A stretch of 64,000 nt of DNA from Nomia melanderi. Lineage: Eukaryota; Arthropoda; Insecta; Hymenoptera; Halictidae. The DNA is taken from assembly GCF_051020985.1 (NCBI RefSeq), contig NC_134999.1, positions 32,707,160 through 32,771,159 on the forward strand, given 5' to 3'. The notes under the pieces were generated by a model. The model did no database searches and was not told the DNA's origin. It worked only from the letters and a program-made list of their open reading frames with translations. Made by a program: the position numbers and the translations under genes. Below are positions 1-13,130 of this stretch, in pieces. How positions within the stretch are numbered: the stretch's first letter is position 1; each line of letters starts with the position of its first letter.

Positions 1-241
1 TGGTACATGCGACGGTGAAATCGGCGAGCCAGCCGCGCGTTTAACGGTACCGAGCCGACTGGCTCGGAAAAATAGCTTTTCCCAAGGTGTCCGGCCGAAG
101 ACGCGGCGGAAAAAGAGAACGGCCGCGCGTTAAACGAATGTTAACGATTGCAAATGATTCGGGCAGAACGGTTTGTCGCCGTCCCTGCTAATGGGATTCT
201 TTACGAGCTGATTATTGACCCGTTTTCGTAGTCGTAGAAAA

Positions 242-310
242 CCAATGACAACGGAGAGCACGCCGCTTCGACGCGAACTATAAAAGGCGCCGAACTTCTT
301 CATCTTTCTC
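242..310 (+). promoter_or_regulatory. CCAAT plus TATA-box-like arrangement
   Basis: CCAAT occurs at 242-246 and TATAAAAG at 279-286, followed about 30 bases later by a pyrimidine-rich stretch (TTTCTCTCC) that could act as an initiator. No open frame or splice donor that I can link to a gene follows, so this is only a sequence resemblance. A chance occurrence is quite possible. Confidence 0.15.
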
Positions 311-357
311 TCCTCTGTCTCTCCTCTGTCTCTATCTCTCTCTCTCTCTCTCTCTCT
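305..357. repeat. (TC)n microsatellite
   Basis: Imperfect TC/TCTG repeats ending in an uninterrupted (TC)n run at about 335-357. On the opposite strand this is GAGAG, the core recognised by insect GAGA-type factors. Confidence 0.9.
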
Positions 358-2306
358 GTCTGTCTTTTCTTCTATCCGTTTGCCCCATCGCTCTCAACCC
401 CGTCTGTCGTCGGTTAAGATTTAATCCGTTAATCTATTCCCGTAATAAGGAATCCATAATGAGTCGAAGCCGAAGGCTGTACGGGGTGTTCGTGAAAACG
501 TCCGCTGGACGCTTGAATTTCCGCTCTCTGTTCCGAGGGAATCAATTGCACGCTTAAGGCCGAACTTTCTGGATTTAATGGAGTAATGGTAGATTGCTGT
601 ACTGCTGAATTCCTGTTAATCGAGATGCTTTGGTTTCTGTTTTCGAAGGGCTTTCGGCGTGTTTTTTAATGTGAACGGTATTTAAGGTTTCCTCGAGGTC
701 CGCTTTTCGTGGTTTCTGCGAAACAATGAACGACTGTGATTAGAATGATTCTGAGATCACACTATGAATATTCACGCAATATTCAATCCTCGAAATGAAA
801 TTTCCACAAATCCATGCTAAACAACTTAATAAAATTCTCGGAACCTATAAAAACACATATCCGATTTACTTAGTACTTCTCAATTCACGTGAAAACTGAA
901 AACCAACGAAAATCAAGATTTATCACAGTAACTCCCAGCTTCGGTTCATTAAGAAAATCCACGAAATTGAATTCTCCGCTTCCTATGGATGCCGCGGTAA
1001 ATAATTAAATCATTAAGACACCGACGTTCGTTTCGTCGGAACATTACGGAACACCCTGTATCGTTTCTGGAAAAGGGTTGTCTGTGTCTCAGTTACGCGG
1101 CAGCGAGGTGAACAGAAGGGACAGAGAAAGAGTGGGCGGCAGGGCGGATGGGCGCAGGAAGTAGGGTGATAGAATTGGCGGAGAGGGGCGGGGTATGGGT
1201 AGGGGGTTAATTAAGCCGTCCTAATATAACTTCTCCTCGGCCCCCGAGTTATCGAGTATTATTCCGCAAATGTGTCGACCTCAAAGACAATGCCATTCCG
1301 GGAAAATTTATTTGTGTCGCTGTACACTGCCATCTCCACCGCCTCGAAACAAACCCGACGAAACTTCTGCCAGCCCGCGCAACTTAATTAAACCGACCGT
1401 GGCCTCGGTCCTGCACGAAGTGTCGAGCTCTCTGGTCGTTGCTCCTTTTTTCCTTCGTCCGCTACGCCGCCCGCCGGCTCGCCGCGCGACGACGACGACT
1501 TTCGTCCCCTCGCTCGCTCGCTCGCTCGCACTCTCGACGGCCGCGAGCTGGTTCCGCAACCCCTTTATTGAACACTTCTCTTTTCCGACGCCCGGCACTG
1601 TTGTAATAATTATGTAACAGGCTCGTATCGATGTCACCGAGCAACGAGATGATACAAGCGTGGCATTAGCTCCAGGAAGAGGATGCAACGAACATCTGCA
1701 GGTTGATTATGAATTTTATATCAATTAAGGGCTGTTCCATTCTGATCTCTGCTCGAACTCGAATCAGAATTCTCTTTAGGATTTGGAAACTGAGTTTTCG
1801 GGTTAGTGTGAAACATCGATTGTCTATTTTTGAAGGTTCCATTTTCCGAGAAACTTGTTCCGATTTTGTCGAACTTTTATGATCGGTAATTATTATAGTA
1901 ATACTTGCTAGTGAGAGTTATAGCTATCGATTATGAAATAGCAGTATCTATAGGTTAGAACATCGTATTCAATAGAAAAGGATTCCTAACGCGTCACATT
2001 TGTTAATTCATAAATGGTACTTAACAATCGCAGTGATTAAAACGAGCTGCCGGAAAATTAGCGATAGGAACGATAGTTGTAAGGATCGAATGTTGTACGT
2101 GGCTCGAATTACATCGAGGGTGGACGATCTGGCCAGGACCGCCGGCATTGTTGCTCCGTCGGCCATCACGGTCGTTGCAGTAATTATGTGCTGACGTTTT
2201 CCTCGGTAACGTCCAAGTCAACCGCCGTGAAGACGCTTCCCAGAAGTCATCAGCGGCCGCTCGGCACATGTTAAGAGATCCACTTGTCGTACGTTGTACG
2301 AAGCAA

Positions 2307-2350
<44 letters not shown>

Positions 2351-2358
2351 AGTCGTCG
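2307..2358. repeat. (GTC)n trinucleotide microsatellite
   Basis: At least 14 uninterrupted GTC units (2307-2350), then one AGTCGTC interruption. It produces poly-Thr and poly-Arg artefact open frames on the minus strand. No evidence that it is coding. Confidence 0.95.
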
Positions 2359-5300
2359 GGGTAGAGGAGAGGCTGGAGGGGTCGAGGAATAAATTATTAT
2401 TACCCTGGTAAATCCGGTCAATCTCGTGGATGGACTCCAATGCGCAGCGATGACGACGAACGCGGGCAATCGGCGCAATGGAGATGCATGGGAGTCCGTT
2501 AATCCGCGCGGAATGTTCCGACACTTGACATTTCCTTTAATAATGGCGTCTTTATACGACGTGCCGCAAGTTCAAGTTGACCGGTGCTGCGGGGACCCAC
2601 CGGGGAAGAGAACGTGGCTACTTCTCGTTGCGTCGAGTCAAGTGGAATTTTTCTGGGGAATTGTTAAGGCCGCACCAGTTTAATTACTGGTACGGTCTAA
2701 TGAATCACTGGGCACTTTGTAGATCCTTGTATTGTGTACGGAGACTATTGACACTGTTGTAATTCCCCGGCTTTGACCAAGTGGATCTATGGACGTCAGT
2801 TGACAATTAATAACGGAAATAATTGTTAACTGACGAACTGTACAAATGGAATTTATATTATACTCGTAGGTAAATATATTATTATATTTTGTATTAATTA
2901 CAATATATATATTTGGATATTGGTTGATTTTAATTATCTAATAGGAGGTTGACTATAATGATCATCAAGATTCGTAACAGTTTCGACAAGGTTGAAGGGT
3001 TCGTAGTTATTAAGAATTCCATGTTCTACGTTGAATATTTTAGAATAGTGACACATATATTTTATTTCGTTTGGATTAAATATCTTAAGATCATAACTAA
3101 CAATAACTTTTTTCGGGAATTGGTGGAGTTAGGATAAGCAAGAGCTTGTGGTTCGCATAAGGAATGACATTATACTGGGAAGACTTATTATACATTGACC
3201 GATTTCCGTGCAGTCCTTGAGTTACACAATCCGGAGCCAAGTGAGATCATTAGCAGATGCCTCGGTGTTAATGAGCGTAATTCTAGATGTTCCAGCGATA
3301 CTAGCACCACTCGCGGTTCTCTCTGCTAAGACGATTATTCGCGCTGCATTGTGCCGAGCCGACAGTAACTGAGACTACAGCCATAAGTAGGTACCGGTCA
3401 ATATAGTTCGTAAGGAAAAAGGTTAATCGGTCCCGCGGTTTCTCCATTATCATCGTCAAGGCTGTGAAACGTGACTATCAATGTCGAATCAATTTTCCGT
3501 TGGCGTTCAAGGCGACGGAGATGGGCACTGCACGCATTAACTACATCCCAGTTTTTCATTGCGTACACAACAGATTCATTGTAATCATTCCTTAGCTTAT
3601 CTCTCGGGGGGGAATACGAGCGCGTCAGTAGTTAAGTGGTCACTCCTTGATTTATGATTCATATCAGCATTAAAATTGAGATTAACTCGTTGTTGAAATA
3701 GATTGTAGAATAAAGGCGATAGATGCTCAGGAATTAACATCTAATTCGACGCAATGAAACACATTCATTCAATAGAATTTTTATCAATTCTTAGGAGAAG
3801 TATTACGTACGTCTATTTCTTACCTATCGTGTACACAATTATTTAATTACGAATTTGTGCTATAAGTTACTATTACAATTTTTTCATTATTAGGTAAACA
3901 AGAATATTAAATTTTCTTTCTTACGGTATCTATAATAATTTTGATAGTGCTAAATCTATCAAAAATAATATTTACTATTCATAAAGATCAGCATTCCACG
4001 GATAACTACTAATTACTCGAAACCTATGCGTCTCAATAAATTTCCCAGCAAATTCCAGCGAATATTCAAAGTTCAAATAGTTCTCCCGAAGAAAACAAAT
4101 CGCCATGTTACCGCCAGCTGAGCAGGAACAGGTCTCGCACAGCCGAGAAATTTAAAAGCAAGTAAAGAAGGCGGACGGCCTTTCGTTGAACGGAATCGCG
4201 TGCACGCGTGCCTTTGCTAGTCGAGTTGCCGCCGACTATGTGAAAACGTCAAAGAGCGGAATAATGTTAGCCCCTATGGCAAGAGGTGGGTGGGAGTTTA
4301 TTAGATCGCGTCGAGGCAAAGTCTCTCCATGGCAAAGTGTCGCGAGTCTTCGCAGCCGCTTTCACGTCGAAATCCGACGGAAAACGGCGCCGCGTGGGAT
4401 GAGTGACGAAACTGCCACGGGGCGCGCGGGAACCGTCGGGGCCGAAAGGGGTGAGCGTTGAAATTCTCCGGCTTGCCAAAAATCAAAGAGATGGAAATTA
4501 ACTCGCGCTAGGCACCGTTGCGAGATTAGCTAATGCGATTCTACGCCGTGCCCGAGCACCGTGGCAGACGATAATTATTCACCCGGCGCGGTGTGAACGG
4601 TGAACGGGGTTCACCCGTCTTTCCGTCATTCTTCGAAAGAAGTTCGAAAGAAGAATGCCTATCATTGTTGAACAATTAACTTTCAGAGAACTACATGGAC
4701 GTTTCGTTTTCATTGTTTTTTTTTTTAATTGAACCGATACCTTAGGGGAAATTAAAATACCTTTGAAATTTCATTATATTAATCACAAGTATTCCTTGAA
4801 TATTTATTTTGAATTGTATATATTAAACTATATCATTTATGATCATTTTGTGATACTCTTTTGCTTACTCTTTTCTCAAGTATATAATACAATATTTATT
4901 CTTCGATTTATTCAAATTTAAATCATATACTTTTTCTAAGAAATAATGATGCGTTGAAAAAATCTTGTTCCAATTGTTCCCTTTTAACTATAATTTCAAA
5001 ATATCCAATCAACTCTATTTTTCATCCCGATATATCGACAGCTGTTCTTACCTCCACAATCGACGGTTAATAAAAGAAAATCCATTTGCAATGTTCCAGC
5101 GGATCCTCCACCGAAATTGCAAAAAGTCTAGACAGCCGAAGCACATTGTAACCGCGGATGAAATCCAGCAGACGTCGGGACACCCCGAAATTCCCTTAGA
5201 ACGTCCGAGCGCCCGATCGTTTATCAATTCTAATTATTGATCACCGCGCGAACGTAGCCTAATTTACACAGACCGAACGAACAGGCTCGGGGGTCCGCCA

Positions 5301-8300
5301 TCGTTCTGCTGAACGTAGGCCAGAATGACACTCTTGGTAATCTCCCCCGGTCGGCCCTTCCGCTGTCGTTTCCAACCAACGATCGTGGGGGCCGCGATGC
5401 CTCACGGTACGATCGATCATTCGGCAGGCCTCATAATTAGCAATTAACTATATCCATTAGTCGGTGATATAATTACCATGTGCTCCTAGTACCGACGCTT
5501 AACCCGCCGTCTGCACGGCACGGGCGGACGTTACGAGGGGCTGATTTTCGCGGCATTAGCAGGTACATCACGATAATTATACGATCGATTATTCTAGGAG
5601 ACCAGAAGAGGGAGGGGGGCCTGGAGAAGGGAACGGGTGTGAGCCGGAGACGTGGAGCAGGGGTTGGGTACAACGGGGATGAAAATTGCTCCCTACGTCC
5701 CCCGCCGTGTAGTCTAGTAAACTTGGCTGGCTTCGACTCGAATCGATCCATCCTATTTTCGATAATTCAAGGTCCCTCATTCCGGCGCCGGGGATTTCGT
5801 ACGAATCCCCGGAACCTTTGTACTTTCAGCGAAACTCGTGAAAAAGGACTGTGCTCCCGCGTAACAATTTCCTCGATCGCAATTGATCCGACAATATACA
5901 TTTCATATCTCCAAATTATATTCAACACTCTAATATTATTATAATATTAAATCATCTTATAGATACCATTCGAATCCCAGATAAATTCTAAATGAAAATC
6001 TCTCGATCGATCATCGGAATCTATTCAAATTCAAAAGAGAATCGAATAACGGGCAGACCGTGGACGCGCCTAAAACTCTAACCTTCCCCAGATCGCTCCA
6101 GGTGGCCGGCGGTAGTAAGACATTCGTCGGCCAGGTGAATCGATAGTTCGAGGAGTTATTAACCCGGCGTTTCAACGTCGGTGCGTCGGTCGTTCCCGTT
6201 GGTCGGCGGGTGGTTCGCACGGTAATGGGACCTTTCCGTGTGTCTTCTTCTTTCCCGTACGCGCTCGCGTCGAAATGAAATTTAATCACCGAAGAAGTTT
6301 AGCCCCCGACGCGCGTGCGGGCGAATTAGCCGCACGAGACACAGCTAGTTCACACACGTCGTTGGCGCAGCGCGGCGTGGGGGCCGGGGACGAAAGTTTC
6401 TGGTTCGGGTAATTATCATCGTGGGATTGGTGTAACCGTTGATTATGGCTATTATAAACTGTCGGGGCAAATATAAGAAGCTAGGGCTAGGGGAGGAGGG
6501 TGGGACGCGGGGGAAGGCCGGTGTCGGTCGTGGCCGAGCGAGCGCGAACTAGCCTCGCTCGTAAGCGAGCTCGCGAGCGCCGCTGTTAGGCAGAGTTGGA
6601 ATTAGCGGGCTAGGATCGGCCTAGAACTATCTTGGATACCGCTGATTGCGGAATTAGAATTTATATGGATAGCCGCACGCGAGCCAGTGGCTCTCAATTT
6701 CCAGGCCCAGAGGCTCCGGCAAATGAGCCCCGTGATACGGACGATCTGTTTTCGGGCCGCGGTTGGTTTACGATTAATTCTAAAAGCTCTCGATATACCA
6801 CTTAATTCGGGCAACGATATCACCGATTAACGTCCGGCAATGATGCGGCGCCTACATTGCCCCGCCTCCGGGCGACCGGCTCGCCAATTCACTCAAAACC
6901 GTCTGCCCCTGGCCCCGCGGGCCGCTCTTTCCATGTGTCGGCTCGCACCCCAAACGCCCACCGATTCCGACCACCCACTCACCCGGCCGCCCTCCTTTTT
7001 CCGCCCGCTTTGGCCGTCGCACGCAATGAAATTACTACACGTCCCATGAAAATAATCTAATTGAATAACGCGTCGTTATCATTTTTCGCGAAATAACGAT
7101 GAGGGCAGACCTTGATCGTGATTCCGGCGACGGCCGCGCTGGCGTTTGGGGATTTTGCGATTGGATTTGTAGATTCGGGGTGAGTTTTTGCTTGGGGCTG
7201 TTTAGAGGAGCTGGCAGTGTCGCTGTGTGGGAACTGTTGGGGGTTCTTATGGTTTCTGTTATTGCGATCATTGAGACTTTTGTACGGTTGGAATTAGTTT
7301 TTGGGTGAGTCTAAATCTACAGTTGCTAAATAATGTTAACCATATAGTAACAGCACTTCGCACCGACTTAAAAGTGTCAAACAATATTCCAATTTCCTAG
7401 ATTCAATCCGGAACCTCCACGAAATTCACTCGGTATTAACCAAAGATTCGGCAGATATAATTTCCCCGATGATACCGCACAATCCGTCGAACAACACTAG
7501 TTCCAATCACTTAATCGCTCCGCAAAAATCAAAAACACCAATCTAGCAATGACAACCGAGTGCACATATAACCAGAGACTATCCCTCGCAGGAACGTTTC
7601 GATCTTCGGCCGCACACAAAACGCGATCCCCTGGTACCTTAGTGGACACGATCCTCGCGGACGGATATCCATGTGGCTCGCCAGCTGATTAGACACCAAC
7701 CGGCTTGAATAATATTTGTCGTCGACTTTCTTCCGCGTTGAACAGAAATCCGCGCCACGTTCGATTCTCTCCTATGCATATGTAAAAGCCGTGCCCGGCA
7801 CTCGAATTGATGAAATTCCCAACATTAATTGTATCACAATGGTAATTGAATCTGCGGAGCGCCGTCTATTTGAACAATAGTTGGTTATATTATGTAGATT
7901 TGCCGTCGTAGCCTCGTACCCCCCTTCCTCCCGTCCTCCCGCCCCCCTCGACATCCAAGCTCGCCCCCTCTTCGTCTTCTCACCACTCGCCGCCCCCTCC
8001 CCCGTCCGCGCGTACCTTGTTCTCCACCAACACCCCCGTCTTCCCGTTACCTTCAATATTCCGGTGCCCCCCTCTGGTTCTCCTCCCTCGCGCCACCTCG
8101 CGGCCCCCCCGCACCCCCGGCTGCCGCCCGGCCCACCTACCTATCCACGACGACGGTTGCCGCAGCACCGGCTGGCTGTTTAAACACAGACGATATCAGA
8201 ACTACCAGAACTAACGTACGGAGTTAGTACGGGTTAGGTGCCTCGACTACGGTCGCCATTATCATAATTGCACGTGGAGTTCCTTCGGCGAAACTCGGCT

Positions 8301-11300
8301 GACCTGTCGCAATGGGAATAGACGATGATCTCTTCGGTGACCCGGAATCCGAAGGCAGCGATGTCGAAAGAACTCGGGGGAAGTTCTAGGATTCTCGGCC
8401 ATTTTTTAGGCCGGACCCTCTCGCCGCTAGACGAGCCGGAGTGCCGGCGATAGGGGACGTGTAACGGTTTTAAGTTGGCTGTGTCGGCTGACTGTTGAAG
8501 GGCTGGGGTTTGCGGAAGTTCGACGTGAAATTGGAGTGGAAGGAATAGATGTTTAGTGTTGCGGCTGGGTTAGGGGGTAGGTCGATGCTTGGGGTATGCA
8601 GAGATTTGGTCAGGTTAGGGTTGCGAGATTTAGTTGATTGGAAAAATGAAATTTTGGAGGTGGAATACGTTTGGCGTGATGAGAGAGATTCTAGGATTAG
8701 CTACCGAGAGACATCAAAAGCCAAAACAGTCGACTAACTCAAACCCGAGCGATGCAAATATCCCAATTAGCCGGTAGACAGGTCGTACAGCGTTATGTAA
8801 ATGACCATTTTAATGAATAAATTTCTAGAATTAAGTAGAAACATTTTATACGAATGGATACTTGCCGTTGCTACCCGGGAACATAAACTCTGTTCCTAAT
8901 CTCTATTAAATTTCTTATTTCGCCGTAATTTGCCTAATCGCATCTGTTGCAACCACATAAAATCCGCAATCCAGCGGCCATCATTTCAACCTTTCATAAC
9001 GTCCGCATATTAATATCGCGGCCGTTTAAACTTCATACGGTCGCGGCGTTCTTCATCCGGGAATGAGAACCGCGGTCTCGCTAAGGATTCCTTTATCACG
9101 GCAAATAAAGTTGCAAAGGCTTTCAGGCCGGCCGTTCCCTCCATCGAAGGAGAGAGCTGCCCGCTCGTAAAAGTGATACGCCTCTATTACACCTGCGGAA
9201 CGTCCCATTTTATAATCGTAGAGATTAAGATCGCCACCGAAGTAACTGTACTTCGTTCTCGGATCATTATGTCCACCGATAGCGCAACATCGAGCTGCGC
9301 CAAGTTTTCGTCGGCGCCGTTTTTAAACACGGCTCCCGAGAATATATATATTCTCCCGGTTGAAAATCAGCGAACCATGGACGTAACGGCGAAAAGATAG
9401 CAGACACGTTTGCCAGCAGTACGCGCGCGCTCGCAGGTTGACACCTTCGCTAATCGGCCACGTTGGGACTATCAGGGATGGTTCGCGCGTGTGCCATGAT
9501 ATGCCCTGGGTGACGGCGGAGGGACGAACCTGTGACGATATTAGGGACGTGTTAGGTTTGCCGAGGGATCCCTCCGGGGACAACAAAAGGACCACACGCA
9601 CCGGGACGTACCAATGGACAACGTTATATTGCGCTGAAATTGCTCTTGACCGGCCGCTCGCCGAAATCTTTAATCCTCTTTTATTGTCCCCTATTCAGTC
9701 GAATGCAATATACCATACGCTTCTATCTAAATTATTTTAACTGCCTGGCGCCTCTCCTCTAAACTGTATCATCTCATCGATTTTTCAAAGGGTTGGAAAA
9801 CGTTACGATAAATCATGAAGTAAAACATGCTACCTAAATACCCAAGTTGCTAGATTCAACGATGAACTTGTCCAGTTCATCATCAATAATCTTCCAGCTT
9901 CGCATCCTCTCTATTCGAAACACATTTCTTAGACTTCAATCACTAGACTCCAACACACCTTTCCTCAACATCACGTTCCCACTACCAAAATCCCAAAAGC
10001 AAAGTCTTCGTTGCTCACACCCCGCGCAACGTTTCAAAAATTAAAATTCTCTGACGATCATCGCGTCTAGAAGCCAGCGTTATCGCACCGATGAGGAAGT
10101 AGCGTTCGGATAGCATTGAATCCGAATTTCTCGAAATTCCAGTAGCTTTTAATGCCCATCCCGGCATCGGCCGAACTCGTGTTAGGCCGGGGTCAGTCGA
10201 CGTACGATCGCCCGATGTGCACGGACTTTGCTCGGCGGCGATGGTGTTCTCCCACTGCTGAGTTGGTAGCCCTGGCTGGCTGTGCCTGCCTGCCACCACC
10301 TCATTTGAATTTCTAATTAGGAAACCTCCATGCAATTATTGGATTAATGTAAATTACGAGAGCTGGCTCGGTCTCCGCCACCGCTACCGCTACCGCCGCA
10401 CAAGGATGGAGCTGTCTCTCTCTCTTCCACCCCCTCCCCGGCGAGCCCCGCCAGCCCTTCTTCCACGGTAGCCCCGTCTCCCTCTGACCGTCTCTTTTCG
10501 ACTCGATCTAACTCTCTCCGGCAATCGCTCCATATCTCTCCGTCTTTCCGTGACAGTTGCTCCCTCTCTCTCCCGCCGACGCGTTCAACCCCTTATCGTT
10601 CCTCCTTCGCCTTCACTGTCTGCAGCGGTCTCGCTTCGATTCACCGCTCCTCCGCTAGGCTCGCCTTCGTCTACTTCTCCTCTTCCTCTTCTTCCGCCCC
10701 TGACTACGGCCACCCTTTCCTTCTCCGAGCTCCTCCGTCTCACTCTCACTCTGTCTTTCGCCGGGGCCCAGGGTTGGGGATAATTAAAATCCGTTGATTA
10801 ATATGTAAATTTAATAAGATTACTGTTCTAGGAATGCCCGGTGCAGACAAGCGGCTGTACCGCGACTCCTTGTATCGGGGCTGCGGGGGCTGGGTCTCGG
10901 TTGTAGCGTTTGATTGTCATTCGGCCGGACGAGCGGATTTCTTGCCAACATTCTTCAACCGCCCGCGAACCGCGTAAACAGGAAACGATCCCATCCTGGA
11001 TTCTGCTTTTTACCTCGTCGCGACGAGTGCTTGGGTACTTGGTTTCAGGGGATGCTCGCGGATCTTTCGATCTTCGGTTGTATTCTTTCGGATCCTCTGT
11101 TTCTCGTTCACTCTGGTAATTAGGGATTCGAATTCTTACACGTCGTGACAATCGAACGTCCCTCGGGAATATTGTTTTTGTAATTCTTCACCTTGCGTTA
11201 GCTATTGACTTATAGATTTCATGATATATTCAACATTCGCATTTATTTTTCACCTTCCAGTATTCGGAATATTCAAACGTTTAAGGGAGTTCAATGAAAT

Positions 11301-11622
11301 TCGAATCTAACCTAGTACACACTAGAGACTTTACAACTTTTTATCGATTCGAGTGCCCACAGTTCTCCAGAACCACAGGACACCGAAAACAACCCACCGA
11401 AAAATCCCACCGTGAAGGATGGCAGTCATCATCCTCAAAAAACGTTCGCGCGACCCGATAAAACGCGGAATCAAAGGCACGGTATCGCGAGCCGCATCGA
11501 AAGATCGCCCGCAACCACCGTGAGCGACGGCCCGCACCTACGCTCGACGAACGAACAAAAAAAAAAATACCTAAAACAGCGACAAAGAGCCACGGGAAGA
11601 GGGTGAGAGAAGAGGGCGGGAC

Positions 11623-11633
11623 GGGGGGGGGGG
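11623..11633. repeat. Poly-G run (11 bases)
   Basis: Uninterrupted run of G within a purine-rich stretch. Confidence 0.9.
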
Positions 11634-12940
11634 TGCAGGACGACCGGGTAGAGACTCACGAGCGACAGGCAATTTTTGTTCCTGCGTAAGCTAAAAATAC
11701 AATTTGAAAAATCCAACAATACCGGCCAATTCGCAGGAAAATGCGCCAGTCATCCGAACGCCGTCGGTATTGTTCGCCGGCCGAACACAATGCGCCCGAT
11801 TGGCGGTCCCGGATTTTTACAACATTCGCGACTTTTTCCGCGTTGGCCAACCCCGTCCGCCCGTCCGTGCCGTTCCAGGCCCCCGCCATCCCCCTTTTCG
11901 CTGCTCGGTTCCCTCGAACCTGCTGGCAGGCCGGCCAGGCGAACCACCTTTTTTGTTTCCTTTCCCGCTCCTTTTTTTCCACGACGTCGGTTTGCCGCAC
12001 GCGCGGCTCGCGCGCCAAAACCGGGCGTAATCGTCGCCGCGTTACGCCGGTCCGCGCGGCTGGCCGATTTGCATACCGGAGCCGGAAAGTGGCTACGCTG
12101 ATTTCCAGCTAGCCGCACGCTCTCGCGCGCGAGCCGGCAGCCTCCCCTGTTCTTTTTTTTCTCGTCTTTCTCTCTTACGGCCGCTGTCGAGCCGGGATTA
12201 TCCGTAAAAACCGGTGGATCCCGCGAAACTGCTAGTCCTGACCCAGGACTCCGTCTCTCTCCGGCTACGGCGTTCGCGTCTCCCGGCGTCCACGTGCTCG
12301 GTTTTTCGTTTTCAAACTGCTCCACTCCAACGTTTATTAACCCCCGCAGCGCGCCGTTGCGCTGCCGCGGTATCACCGCCGCGGCGCCGGTAGAATCAAG
12401 CAGTCGTGGGAATTTTTAATTGCATCGCGACGTCACGTACCATGGACGTATCGTCGTGATTAGCGGGATTGTATTGTGAAAAAGTTGTAACGAGATGGGG
12501 GTCAATTAACGGATTTCGCGCGGGACTCGACGGCCAACGGGCGCTCGCCGGGCGGCGCTCTTTTTTTTCAGTCCGGGATGCATTTTAATTCATTATGTTA
12601 CATTAGAGCGATCTTCGGGATTGTTCGCTGTTTCAGCGGGGATCCCACTGATGCTAACGTTTTATCCAGCTTGTGCGCTCTCGGCGATAATCCTACGATT
12701 TCGCCCGGGATTCTGGGGGAATTTCAGTGTTTCCTTCTTGCTCGATTTAAATGCGCTCGTGTCACCGATAATATTTCATTGTGAATTCGATAATAAAATT
12801 TTCTGCTACTGTACAGTGATTCATAAATATTTGGGGTACCCGGAGGTCGTTAATCTTTTTTGATAGATCAGTTCATTTAAGCTGAGTTTGAATAGATTTA
12901 TCAGTGGGGGATAGGTTTTTTTATGATAGTTTTGATAGTT

Positions 12941-13130
12941 TCATGATAGTCTTTGTACTGCTGACCAAGCAGCACCAAGTGTATCAGCTATTCCCCGCAC
13001 GGATAATTCCACATTATCGAATTCATTAGATCTTCCACATCTAGACGAACCATTCAGGTGAAAATCACCTTTGATACCTTTTCTAAACCAACAAAACATC
13101 ATAGAAAACCTAAACATGTGGTTAACCATC
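12941..13130 (-). pseudogene. Mariner-type transposase fragment, decayed
   Basis: The minus strand has an open stretch of about 60 codons that resembles the N-terminal helix-turn-helix region of mariner (IS630/Tc1-mariner) transposases. It contains a WF-R-KGIKGDFHL segment followed by SSRCGRSNEFD and SVRGIADTLG. Family members read approximately WFxxFKxGDFxLxDxxRSGRPxEFD and then TxxELAExLGVS. About ten residues between the two blocks appear to be missing. The catalytic DDD region, a start region and terminal repeats were not found, so this is a short non-functional remnant. It sits in an AT-rich island between GC-rich flanks, consistent with an old insertion. Alternative: chance resemblance, which I consider less likely because several mariner landmarks occur in order. 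Confidence 0.55.

Larger units (their letters stand above)
1..12940. other. Noncoding stretch, no gene recognised (left part)
   Basis: I see no coding exon, RNA gene or complete mobile element here. Open frames are short, arginine/proline/serine-rich and without family resemblance, as expected in GC-rich CpG-rich DNA. Composition alternates between GC-rich pieces (about 1.1-1.6, 6.3-7.0, 7.9-8.2, 10.4-10.8 and 11.7-12.4 kb) and AT-rich pieces (about 2.8-4.1, 4.7-5.1 and 11.2-11.3 kb). Pyrimidine-rich tracts on the + strand occur at about 7.91-8.15 and 10.37-10.76 kb. Whether this is intergenic or an upstream pdm3 intron cannot be decided from the sequence alone. Confidence 0.6.

Noticed and set aside
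11750..12376. Minus-strand open frame of 208 codons
   Set aside because: GC-rich, Arg/Ala/Gly-rich, overlapped by open frames of similar length on the other strand. No domain recognised and no splice or start context; typical of CpG-rich DNA.
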